Below, one piece after another: positions 25,159 through 32,941 of a stretch of DNA of 53,620 nucleotides. The notes beneath the pieces were generated by a model, which was not told the origin of the DNA, ran no database searches, and saw nothing but the letters and a program-made list of their open reading frames with translations. The first letter of the stretch is position 1, and each line of letters begins with the position of its first letter. The stretch is from Pseudomonadota bacterium (GTDB lineage: Bacteria > Myxococcota_A > Bradymonadia > Bradymonadales > GCA-2716585), in contig SYOX01000387.1 in the NCBI GenBank assembly GCA_005804885.1, positions 1 through 53,620 on the forward strand, given 5' to 3'. The translations under genes were made by a program, and so were the position numbers.

Positions 25159-25399
25159 GTCCGTCAGCCCGTGTCTTGGATCTCGGCGACCAGGGTCAGC
25201 GGGTGGCCTTGGAGATCGTCTTGCCGAGGTTGTGCAGGATCTGCGGGTCAAGGGCAATGCGGCTCGTCGTTGGATCTGCCGAAGTCGAGAGGGGATGAGC
25301 GTGCGCTTTGGAGGCTGGATGAGCTGGTGAAGGCTTCAACGCAGATGAAGACTGGGCAAGAAATGCTCAAACGGGCTCGTCTTCAGGGGCTCGCAGGAC
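25159..25399. other. Gap with no supported gene
   Basis: This stretch lies between the PanE-like gene and the palindromic element. Short plus-strand readings such as LDELVKASTQMKTGQEML look protein-like and could be a gene remnant, but there is no start, no family match that I recognise, and the frame runs into the repeat. I do not call a gene here. Confidence 0.35.
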
Positions 25400-25780
25400 C
25401 CCAACGCCCCACGCTCCTCGCACCGCCCCACACGCGACGACCGCCCACGCTCGGCGAACGCCCCACGCTCCTCGCACCCCTGCGGGGGCTCGTCGGGTGG
25501 GGCTTGGATGCGCGGGTGGGCTGCGCCCTGTCGGTCGCAGGCCGGCGCACGAGCGCCAGAGATTCGCAGGGGAGGATCAGCGCGTCGAAGTGGGCCTATG
25601 GATTGGGATTTTCACGCCCCCTGGTGTCGACCTGGGCCGTGCGCCGGCCTGCGACCGCCAGGGCGCAGCCCACCCCGAGTTTCTAGCCCCACCCGACGAG
25701 CCCGTCCCCCCTTGTGGGGGGCGGTGCGAGGAGCGTGGGGCGGTGCCAGGAGCGTGGGGCGATCGTGGGGCGTTGGGTGG
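25400..25780. repeat. ~0.4-kb palindromic repeat element, copy B (inverted relative to copy A)
   Basis: The reverse complement of this stretch aligns along its length with 20251-20650: the outer CGCCCCACGCTCCTSGCAC arms, the inner GCTCGTCGGGTGGGGCT arms, and the asymmetric middle around CGACGCGCTGATCCTCCCC. The two copies therefore face each other across about 4.7 kb. The remainder up to 25935 is the leader of the PhoH-family gene. Confidence 0.8.
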
Positions 25781-25935
25781 CGTCGAAGGGGCCTGGAGCC
25801 TTCCCTGAGCCAACCTGCCGATGAAGGTCGCACTCGGCAAGGTCGTGCAACGTGGACCGGCTCGGTGGTAGAGTCGCGCGTCATGGCGTATCAAGGCGTT
25901 GCAACAACAACGGTAGAGAGGCGAGGTCGTCGCAA

Positions 25936-27321
25936 ATGCAGAAGAACTTCGTATTGGACACCAACGTGCTGCTGCATGATCCCGAGGCGCTGCTGCACTT
26001 CGAGGACAACACGGTCGTCGTGCCGATCTACGTGGTCGAGGAGATCGACAAGTTCAAGCGAGAGCTCAGCGAGCGGGGCCGCAATGCGCGTCAGGCGGCG
26101 CGCTTGCTGGACACCTACCGGGAGCGCGGGAGCCTGTCGGAGGGGGTGAGGCTGGAGGAGGGCGGCTTGCTCAGGGTGATGTCGGCGGAGAACGGAGGGC
26201 CGCAGCACGTGCTGGACAAGAAGCTGGCCGACAACCTGATCCTGGCCGTGGCGCTGGACCTGAAGGAGGCGCAGCCGGATCGGGAGACGATCTTCATCAC
26301 CATGGACACGAACCTGCGGATCCGGGCCAACGCCATGGGCCTGAAGGCGGTCCACTTCGAGGAGTCCGAGACAGACATCGAGCACCTCTACCCCGGGGCC
26401 AAGGAGCTGACGATCAGCGACGAGGACTTCGAGACCTTCTTCCAGAACGGCGAGCTGAGGCTGGAGCACACGCCGGGGGCGCTGCAGCACCGCCGGGCTG
26501 CGGAGCTGGAGATGGCCGAGGGCAGGGCCCTGGAGAGCAAGCCGGTGCTTTTCCCCAACGAATACCTGCTCTTGCGACCCGCGAGCGCGCCGGGGCAGTC
26601 GGGCCTGGGGCGCTTCGACGAGGCCACGGGCAAGATCGTGCCGCTCAAGAAGGTGTCCAAGGGGGTCTGGGGGATCCGGCCCAAGAACAAGGAGCAGCAC
26701 TTCGCGCTCGACGCGCTGCTCAACCCGGACATCAAGCTGGTGACCCTGCTGGGCAAGGCCGGCACGGGCAAGACCCTGCTGGCGATCGCGGCGGGGCTGG
26801 CGGCCACGGCCGGCGAGCACCTCTACAAGCGGCTGCTGGTGGCCCGGCCCATCTTCCCGCTGGGGCGAGACATCGGCCACCTGCCCGGCGATCTGGAGCA
26901 GAAGCTCAACCCCTGGATGCAGCCCATCCGCGACAACATCGAGTTCCTGATGGGCCTGTCGCGCTCGGACACCTTCTTCTACGGCGGGGGGATGGAGGAG
27001 CTTCTGAGCCAGGGCATCCTGGAGATCGAGCCCCTGACCTTCATCCGGGGCCGCTCGATCCCGGGCCAGTACATGATCATCGACGAGGCCCAGAACCTGA
27101 CCCCTCACGAGACCAAGACGATCCTGACCCGCGCCGGCGACGGCACCAAGATCGTCTTGACCGGCGATCCCTTCCAGATCGACAACCCCTACGTGGACAG
27201 CGAGTCCAACGGCCTGACCCACACCATCTCCCGCTTCAAGGGCCAGCGCATCGCCGCGACCGTCACCCTGAGCAAGGGCGAGCGCAGCGAGCTGGCCGAG
27301 ATCGCCTCGAACCTCCTCTGA
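25936..27321 (+). CDS. PIN domain-PhoH family ATPase
   Basis: A 461-aa protein. The N-terminal PIN domain opens with KNFVLDTNVLLHDPEALL and keeps acidic residues at VVEEIDKFK and further on (LILAVAL, FITMDTNLRI), so it could be an active ribonuclease. The C-terminal PhoH ATPase has Walker A GKAGTGKT at 273-280 and Walker B YMIIDEAQNL. PIN-PhoH (YlaK/PhoH2-type) proteins couple an ATP-driven helicase to RNase activity. The start at 25936 places the PIN motif at the N-terminus; GAGG lies about 10 nt upstream. The amidase gene follows 43 bp later on the same strand. Confidence 0.93.
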   Translation: MQKNFVLDTNVLLHDPEALLHFEDNTVVVPIYVVEEIDKFKRELSERGRNARQAARLLDTYRERGSLSEGVRLEEGGLLRVMSAENGGPQHVLDKKLADNLILAVALDLKEAQPDRETIFITMDTNLRIRANAMGLKAVHFEESETDIEHLYPGAKELTISDEDFETFFQNGELRLEHTPGALQHRRAAELEMAEGRALESKPVLFPNEYLLLRPASAPGQSGLGRFDEATGKIVPLKKVSKGVWGIRPKNKEQHFALDALLNPDIKLVTLLGKAGTGKTLLAIAAGLAATAGEHLYKRLLVARPIFPLGRDIGHLPGDLEQKLNPWMQPIRDNIEFLMGLSRSDTFFYGGGMEELLSQGILEIEPLTFIRGRSIPGQYMIIDEAQNLTPHETKTILTRAGDGTKIVLTGDPFQIDNPYVDSESNGLTHTISRFKGQRIAATVTLSKGERSELAEIASNLL

Positions 27322-27364
27322 GCGGCCAGGCTCAGGGGCGCGGTGCTGAACAGGAACCCCATCG

Positions 27365-28855
27365 ATGACCTTCAAAGAATATGACGACTACGACGGCCTC
27401 GGCCTCGCCGCCCTGGTGGACAAGGGCGAGCTCTCCCCGGCGGAGCTGGTCGAGGCCTGCCTGAGCCGGATCGAGGCCCGGAACCCGGCCATCAACGCCG
27501 TCGTCCACAGGATGGACGCGCGGGCCAGGGAGCAGGCCGCAGGTCCGCTCCCGGAAGGCCCCTTCCGCGGGGTCCCGATGTTGCTCAAGGACCTGCACGC
27601 CGAGGACGCCGGCGAGCCCTGCACGGGCAGCAGCCGCCTGCTGGCCGGCTACGTCCCCGATCGGGACAGCGAGCTGGTGCGCCGCTACAAGGCCTCCGGG
27701 GCGGTGATCGTGGGGCGCTGCAACACGCCCGAGTTCGGCATCTACGGCGTGACCGAGTCGGCCCTGCGCGGCCCCTGCCGCAACCCCTGGGATCTGTCCC
27801 GGACGCCGGGCGGCTCCAGCGGCGGCTCAGGGGCGGCGGTGGCCGCCCGCATGGTCCCGATGGCCCACGGCGGCGACGGCGGCGGCTCGATCCGGATCCC
27901 GGCCTCGCACTGCGGCCTCGTGGGCCTCAAGCCCACGCGCGGGCGCAACCCCATGGGGCCAGTCCGCGGCGAGAGCTGGGGCGGCCTCGTCGCCGAGCAC
28001 GTCCTGACCCGCAGCGTCCGCGACTGCGCCGCGATGCTCGACGCCACCCACGGCCCCGATCCCGGCGCCCCCTATCAAGCGCGAGATCCCGAGCGCCCCT
28101 TCCTCGACGAGGTCGGCGCCGATCCCGGCCGCCTGCGCATCGCCTACACCACCTCCCCCATCTTCGCCGACGCCTCCTCGCCCGAATGCGTCGAGGCCGT
28201 CGAGCAGGCCGCAGCCCTGGCCAGCGAGCTCGGCCACGAGGTCGAGGAGGTCCGCCCGTCCTTCAACCGCGAGCTGCTCGTCAAGGCCTACCTCCTGATG
28301 GTCTGCGGCGGCGTGGCCGCTGGCGTCCGGCACGCCGCCCAGCTCGCCGGCCGAGAGCCCAGGGGCGAAGATCTCGAGCCCGCCACCTGGATGATGAAGC
28401 TCATCGGCGAGCGCACCACCGCCGCCGACTACGTCTGGCACCAGCAGGCCATCCACCGCGCCAGCCGCGACCTCGGCGCCTTCTTCGGCCAGTGGGACGT
28501 CTTCTTGACCCCCACGGTCGCCCTCCCGCCGGTCGAGATCGGCGCCTTCGACCTCAAAGGCTCCGAGCGCGCCCTGATCAAGATCCTGCGCGCCACCCGC
28601 AGCCGCAAGCTCATCGACATCGCCCTCCAGGAGATGCCCAGAGGGCCCATGTCCGCCACCCCCAACACCATGCTCTTCAACATGACCGGCCAGCCCGCCC
28701 TGAGCCTCCCCCTGCACTGGACCTCCGAGGGCCTGCCCATCGGCACCCAATGGGTCGGCCGCTTCGGCGACGAGGCCACCCTCCTGAGCCTCGCCGCCCA
28801 GCTTGAGGCCGCCCGACCCTGGAAAGACCGCACCCCACCCAACCTCCCTGGCTGA
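27365..28855 (+). CDS. Amidase signature family enzyme
   Basis: A 496-aa hydrolase with the complete Ser-cisSer-Lys triad of the amidase signature family: K75 (LLKDLHAED), S151 (GGSSGGSG) and S175 (GDGGGSIRIP). Length and motif order fit stand-alone amidases that cleave carboxamides or acylated amines; it could also resemble GatA, but the downstream loops and lack of gatB/gatC nearby argue against that. No signal peptide is visible, so it is cytoplasmic. It is probably co-transcribed with the PIN-PhoH gene and ends 17 bp before a convergent methyltransferase gene. Confidence 0.92.
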   Translation: MTFKEYDDYDGLGLAALVDKGELSPAELVEACLSRIEARNPAINAVVHRMDARAREQAAGPLPEGPFRGVPMLLKDLHAEDAGEPCTGSSRLLAGYVPDRDSELVRRYKASGAVIVGRCNTPEFGIYGVTESALRGPCRNPWDLSRTPGGSSGGSGAAVAARMVPMAHGGDGGGSIRIPASHCGLVGLKPTRGRNPMGPVRGESWGGLVAEHVLTRSVRDCAAMLDATHGPDPGAPYQARDPERPFLDEVGADPGRLRIAYTTSPIFADASSPECVEAVEQAAALASELGHEVEEVRPSFNRELLVKAYLLMVCGGVAAGVRHAAQLAGREPRGEDLEPATWMMKLIGERTTAADYVWHQQAIHRASRDLGAFFGQWDVFLTPTVALPPVEIGAFDLKGSERALIKILRATRSRKLIDIALQEMPRGPMSATPNTMLFNMTGQPALSLPLHWTSEGLPIGTQWVGRFGDEATLLSLAAQLEAARPWKDRTPPNLPG

Positions 28856-28872
28856 TCCCGACCCCGCCTGGA

Positions 28873-29682
28873 TCAGCGCAGCGCGAAGAGCGCCACGGCG
28901 CTGGCGACGGCGACGTTGAGGCTGTCGGTGCCCGGCGCCATGGGGATCATCAGGTGGTGGTCCGCGCCTTCGATCGCCGCCCGGCTCAGGCCCGGCCCCT
29001 CCGCGCCGACGACCAACGCCAGCCGCCTGTCTGCGCCCAGATCCAGCCGCGTCCGCATCGTCAATGGGCTCGCCTGATCCGACAGGCACAGGGCCGCGAT
29101 GGCGAAGCCGTGGGCCCTCAAGGCCGCGTAGATGGCCTCGATGGGCTCGCCGTGGGCAAAGGGCAGGCGCAGCGCGTGGCCCGCCGAGACGCGGATGGCC
29201 TTGCGGTAGAGCGGATCGCAGCACGGAGCGTCGAGCAGTACGGGGCTCGCGCCGAAGGCCGCCGCGTTCCTGAAGCAGGCCCCGACGTTGTCGGTGTCGG
29301 TGAGCCCCTCAAGGACCAGCGCCGTGGCGCGCCCGTCGGGGAGGGCGGCCAGGACTTCGTGGGCGCTCGTCGGCGCGGCGCGCGATCCGGCGGCCAGCAG
29401 GCCCCGGTGGATGTTGAAGCCCACCAGCTCGCTCATCCGGGCGTGGTCGAGGACCATCACCGGGATGGCCTCCGGGACGCGGGCCAGCAGGTCGCCGTCG
29501 GGCTCGACTCGCTTTGATGAGACCAGTACCGAGCGCAGCGGGTGTCGCCCGCCCTCCAGCAGCGCCTCAAGGACGATGCGGCCCTCGGCGATGAAGGCGC
29601 CCTCGTGGCGCGACACGTCCTTGTCTCGGAGCATCCGGTAGACATCGAGCCTGGGATCGTCGGCCTTGACGTGGATCAGCAT
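28873..29682 (-). CDS. TrmH/SpoU family RNA 2'-O-methyltransferase
   Basis: A 269-aa SPOUT-class methyltransferase. The substrate-binding N-terminal part (about 1-100) contains VSRHEGAFIAEGRIVLEALL. The catalytic part has motif 1 (LVLEGLTDTDNVGACFRNAAAFG), motif 2 (LALVVGAEGPGLS) and motif 3 (IPMAPGTDSLNVAVASAVAL), which form the trefoil knot that binds S-adenosylmethionine. Target is likely a ribose 2'-OH of rRNA or tRNA. I start at the ATG at 29682, because the longer frame upstream lacks protein character. It is transcribed divergently from the HAD phosphatase gene. Confidence 0.92.
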   Translation of the reverse strand: MLIHVKADDPRLDVYRMLRDKDVSRHEGAFIAEGRIVLEALLEGGRHPLRSVLVSSKRVEPDGDLLARVPEAIPVMVLDHARMSELVGFNIHRGLLAAGSRAAPTSAHEVLAALPDGRATALVLEGLTDTDNVGACFRNAAAFGASPVLLDAPCCDPLYRKAIRVSAGHALRLPFAHGEPIEAIYAALRAHGFAIAALCLSDQASPLTMRTRLDLGADRRLALVVGAEGPGLSRAAIEGADHHLMIPMAPGTDSLNVAVASAVALFALR

Positions 29683-29841
29683 GGCGCCCCGTGGTCCTGG
29701 GATCGTCGGCCGCCGCGGCGGGGTCGCCGCGCCGAACCTCGCGATCGGCAACAACAAATCGGCGAGGAAGAGGATCTGCCGCGGTGCGGCTCGATCGGGT
29801 ATAACAAACTGGCGAAGGCTTGTCAGAGGGCGGAGGTGGCG

Positions 29842-30444
29842 ATGGGCGATCCCTTGCTGGTGTTTGATCTGGGCAATGTCATCCTCGACGTGGACTTTGA
29901 CCGCTTCGCCCGGCGCGTGGTGGTCGGGACGGAGCGCAGCGCCCAGGAGGCGATGGCGGCCTTCTCGGGCGGCCCGCTCAAGGAGGCGCTCGACAGGGGG
30001 CAGATCAGCCCTGCGGCCTTCGCGGCGCAGGTCCGGGCGTGGCTCGGGCCCGCGGCGCCCTCGGAGCAGGAGGTCCTGGGGGCGTGGTGCGACATCTTCG
30101 CGCTCAAGGCCGACGCGCGCGAGGCGCTGGATCGCTGCCAGCGCGATCACGAGGTCTGGCTGCTCTCGGATACGGACCCTGCCCACTTCGAGTCGGTGCT
30201 GGCGCGCTTCCCGTTGGAGGGCTTTGACAGGGTGCTGGTGTCCTACCTGACGGGGCGGCTCAAGCGCGATCCGGGGGGCTTTGAGCCGCTGGCCGAGGTC
30301 GTCAGGTCGGGGCGCCGGGTGATCTTCTTCGACGATCTGGAGGTGAACGTGGCGGCGGCGTGCGCGGCGGGGGTGGACGGGGTGCTCTTCGTGGACTGGG
30401 CGCAGGCTGGCGCGGCGCTGGACGCGCGCGGCGTGGTCGCTTGA
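29842..30444 (+). CDS. HAD-family phosphatase, YihX-like
   Basis: A 200-aa HAD-superfamily hydrolase. Motif I is VFDLGNVILDVDF: the nucleophile D9 is present, and the second Asp of the usual DxD is replaced by Gly, as in YihX-type sugar-phosphate phosphatases. LLSDTDP is motif II, the conserved Lys lies in GRLKRDP, and the acidic pair is FFDDLEVNV. E. coli YihX dephosphorylates alpha-D-glucose 1-phosphate; this protein may act on a similar substrate. GGAGG lies 5 nt upstream of the ATG. TATAAC near 29799 may be a -10 element with a weak -35. Confidence 0.88.
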   Translation: MGDPLLVFDLGNVILDVDFDRFARRVVVGTERSAQEAMAAFSGGPLKEALDRGQISPAAFAAQVRAWLGPAAPSEQEVLGAWCDIFALKADAREALDRCQRDHEVWLLSDTDPAHFESVLARFPLEGFDRVLVSYLTGRLKRDPGGFEPLAEVVRSGRRVIFFDDLEVNVAAACAAGVDGVLFVDWAQAGAALDARGVVA

Positions 30445-30512
30445 TCGCGATGGGCGCCGCGCGACGCCCATCGAGTCGGCTGCGGGGGCGGCGGAGCGGC
30501 GTCGAAGCCCGA

Positions 30513-30638
30513 TTACTGGCCTTGGTTGCGGCGCTTGAGGAAGATCACGATCCCGGCGATGGCGCCCCCGAAGATGAGGGCGGAGCAGAGGCAGGAGCCT
30601 CCGATGAGGGCGAGTTCCATGATCCCAGCGCTTGCCAT
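30513..30638 (-). CDS. 41-aa single-pass membrane peptide
   Basis: A short ORF starting MASAGIMELALIGG and ending FLKRRNQGQ. It consists of one hydrophobic helix with two Cys (SCLCS), followed by a Lys/Arg cluster. AAGGAG lies 7 nt upstream of the ATG, and the codon use is GC-rich at third positions like neighbouring genes. The peptide is too short for family recognition. The charge pattern places the C-terminus in the cytoplasm. Confidence 0.6.
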   Translation of the reverse strand: MASAGIMELALIGGSCLCSALIFGGAIAGIVIFLKRRNQGQ

Positions 30639-30759
30639 GTTCAGGCTCCTTGTTTGAGCGCCCCGCGCGATCTCGGCGCGGCGCTCGGTGGAGGGAGAGC
30701 TTGCCAGAGCGTCGGCGGCGAGACAACCTTGGGGCGGGCTGCTGCTTGAGGAGGGGGGT

Positions 30760-31167
30760 GTGATCCAGACGAGCTATTTTGCGCAGATCAAGGCGCTGCG
30801 AGAGGGGGGCGTCATCGATCGGTGCGTCCCGATCTGCCGCCACATGCCGCGCTGGCTCGCGGGCGAGGTCAGGCTGCGGCGCTATGCGCGGCTGGCGCCG
30901 CCTGCGGATCTGCTCGGCGCCCTGAAGGAGGGGTGGGCGAGCTGGGAGAAGTTCGCGGCGGCCTACCGGCGAGAGGTGCTTGGCGCCCTCGACGTCGACG
31001 AGGTGCTCGGGGAGCTGGCCGAGATCGCGCCCGAGGGGGCGATCTTGATGTGCTACTGCAAGGGCGAGGGCGGGCGATGCCACCGCCACCTGGTGGCTGC
31101 GTGGCTGGGGGAGCGGGTCGAGGTCAGGGAGTGGGAGCCGCCGAGCCCCCAGGCTTCGCTCTTCTGA
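30760..31167 (+). CDS. DUF488 family protein
   Basis: A 135-aa protein beginning (GTG) VIQTSYFAQIK. Family landmarks are YFAQIKALRE at the start, a central YRREVLGALD helix, and the C-terminal LMCYCKGEGGRCHRHLVAAWL, which contains the CHR motif conserved in DUF488. The family is widespread and its biochemical role is not settled. The GTG at 30760 sits just after GGAGGGGGG and removes an unrelated N-terminal extension, so I prefer it over the ATG at 30688. The protein is probably cytoplasmic. Confidence 0.82.
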   Translation: MIQTSYFAQIKALREGGVIDRCVPICRHMPRWLAGEVRLRRYARLAPPADLLGALKEGWASWEKFAAAYRREVLGALDVDEVLGELAEIAPEGAILMCYCKGEGGRCHRHLVAAWLGERVEVREWEPPSPQASLF

Positions 31168-31322
31168 GGTCGCGCCGAGGGCGTCGGCGCGGTTGTTGAG
31201 CGTGTGGGTCGACAGGAGCCGCCGTCGGCGCTAGGATGCGAGCGCAAGCACACGAGCGCAAGAAACGATCGTTGTGCGGCGTTGAAGCCATATGAACGCC
31301 CTCTATCCATGTTGAGTTGAAG

Positions 31323-31775
31323 ATGACGAAGCGCCTTGGAAGAAGTCCTCTGGTGAGCCTCGGGGCAGTTCTTGGGGCCTGGGTTCTGGCGGCGTCGGCC
31401 TGCTCGTCGGTCCCGGATCCCAGCCCGACGGAGTTCATCGACTATCCCACGAGCCTCGTGCTGGGCAAGAGCCGCAACGCGATAGAGCGCGACCTGAAGC
31501 CGCGAAAGACGGACGACGACGGCTGGGTGGTCTACACAAGGACCTTCAGAGTCAGGTACGACAACAACAAGGCCGTCGAGATGATCGAGAAGGTCCCGAG
31601 CGAGCTCAACTGCAAGGAGGCCGCGCAGTGGCTCGGCTTCGAGCGCGCCCGGACGCCCATCCTGCAAAAGGGCCGGTGCCACTGGCCGGTCGACAGCCCT
31701 CGCCATAGCCTCGCCAAGGGCGTCTCCGGGGACCTGACCCTGGACGACCGCGTCTTCCAGGTCAAGCTCCACTGA
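31323..31775 (+). CDS. Small lipoprotein, unknown
   Basis: A 150-aa protein with an Arg/Lys start, a hydrophobic core and a lipobox ending AASACSS. The mature part contains SLVLGKSRNAIERDLKP and a WVVYTRTFRVRYDNNKAVEM strand region. This loosely resembles BamE/SmpA-type small outer-membrane lipoproteins, but I cannot confirm it. A TTG two codons upstream is an alternative start. The gene is convergent with the next one, 30 bp away. Confidence 0.65.
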   Translation: MTKRLGRSPLVSLGAVLGAWVLAASACSSVPDPSPTEFIDYPTSLVLGKSRNAIERDLKPRKTDDDGWVVYTRTFRVRYDNNKAVEMIEKVPSELNCKEAAQWLGFERARTPILQKGRCHWPVDSPRHSLAKGVSGDLTLDDRVFQVKLH

Positions 31776-31805
31776 TCGGTCCTCAAGTATTCAGAACTCA
31801 AAGGT

Positions 31806-32615
31806 TTATTGGAAGCTGGGGACGCGGGGCGAGGCGCTGAAGGTCCACCTGGGCGAGCCGCTCTTGAGGCCCTTGGCGCCGATGGTCACGTCAAAGGGTA
31901 TCTTGACCGTGGCCAGGCCGATCCCCTTCTTGAGCTCGACGGTGCCTTTGAAGGTCCCCACGTCGTCGGCGATCGTGATGGAGAGCTTGCGCAGATCCAG
32001 CAGGTCGTCGTGGCGCTGGCCGGCCAGCGCCAGGGAGGCGGACTCGGCGTTGAGGACGAAGCCCTGCTGGCTGTCGAGCGTGACGTCCCTGAGCTGCGCG
32101 CTGGCGTCGATCCCCTCGCGGGTCAGCGTCAGCGTGCCGACGCGCGTCGAAGGCCAGGGTCGCTCGGCCAGGGCGGCCATGTCGAGGATGACGGCCCGCA
32201 CCATGGCCTGGACGTCGAGCAGGGCAGGGGGGCCACCCTTGATCGGCGGCGCGGGGTCGGCGGCGCGGTCGACGAAGACGAGCGAGAGCGCCTTGGCGTC
32301 GACCGAGGCCTCCTTGACCCCGGCGCCCTTGAGCTTGAGGGTCATGGGCGCGGTCAGCTCGATCCGGCCCAGCGCCCCCTCGGCGCTCGTGCAGACCATC
32401 GGGGCCAGCTCCACAGACCTGTCGCTGAGCGACAGGTCGGCGTCGACGCCCTCTGGGCAGACAAAGCCCTTGTCGCGCAAGGCGCCCTCGGCCACGCTGG
32501 AGGCGATCATGTCGGCCGACAGCAGCAGCGAGAGCACGCCGACGCCCAGCAAGGCGGCGATCCCGATGATCCCGATGGTGCTCTTCTTGAGGTTCTGGCC
32601 TTTGGGTGAGGTCAT
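31806..32615 (-). CDS. Membrane-anchored protein, AsmA/LEA-like, unknown
   Basis: A 269-aa protein with one N-terminal transmembrane helix (about 13-34) and a large extracytoplasmic beta-rich region. Phrases such as LGRIELTAPMTLKLKG, GTLTLTREGIDASAQLRDV and GTFKGTVELKKGIG give alternating strands like AsmA-type or intermembrane lipid-transport domains; that is an inference from pattern only. A GGAGGAG box 5 nt upstream supports the ATG at 32615. It is transcribed divergently from the heme-motif lipoprotein gene. Confidence 0.6.
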   Translation of the reverse strand: MTSPKGQNLKKSTIGIIGIAALLGVGVLSLLLSADMIASSVAEGALRDKGFVCPEGVDADLSLSDRSVELAPMVCTSAEGALGRIELTAPMTLKLKGAGVKEASVDAKALSLVFVDRAADPAPPIKGGPPALLDVQAMVRAVILDMAALAERPWPSTRVGTLTLTREGIDASAQLRDVTLDSQQGFVLNAESASLALAGQRHDDLLDLRKLSITIADDVGTFKGTVELKKGIGLATVKIPFDVTIGAKGLKSGSPRWTFSASPRVPSFQ

Positions 32616-32941
32616 GGCTGCTCCTCCTGGCGACGTGGCGCATTGTGGCATCGACCGCCTGCGTTGTCACGGCGCCCGCCAACGCTATAGAAAGCCTCTA
32701 TGGTTTCCATCGGAAGCTTGTATTTTCGGGGGGCTCGGGCAGCCCTTAACTTGGCGACGCGGCCCGCCACCGGGGGGTTGCGCGTCGGCGGGCGGAGGAA
32801 TCACCGCCTCGCCGCTTGTCTCTCAATCAGGGTTGTCGTACTCTTCAGGAGCGTGATGAAGCAGAGAGCGACCTTCTGACAGCAGATTTTCTGGCGCGGG
32901 GCGAGCCTCGCGGTTGGAGCTTGTAAACAGGACTCGGGGGA
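32616..32941. promoter_or_regulatory. Divergent intergenic region with a candidate promoter
   Basis: A 326-bp gap between divergent genes. On the plus strand TTGTCA (32664-32669) and TATAGA (32686-32691) are 16 bp apart, a fair sigma-70-type match, about 250 bp upstream of the heme-motif lipoprotein gene. A lower-GC stretch surrounds it. I see no gene or strong hairpin here. Confidence 0.4.

Noticed and set aside
27365..28855. Calling the amidase gene gatA
   Set aside because: No gatB or gatC lies nearby and the motifs fit general amidases equally well.
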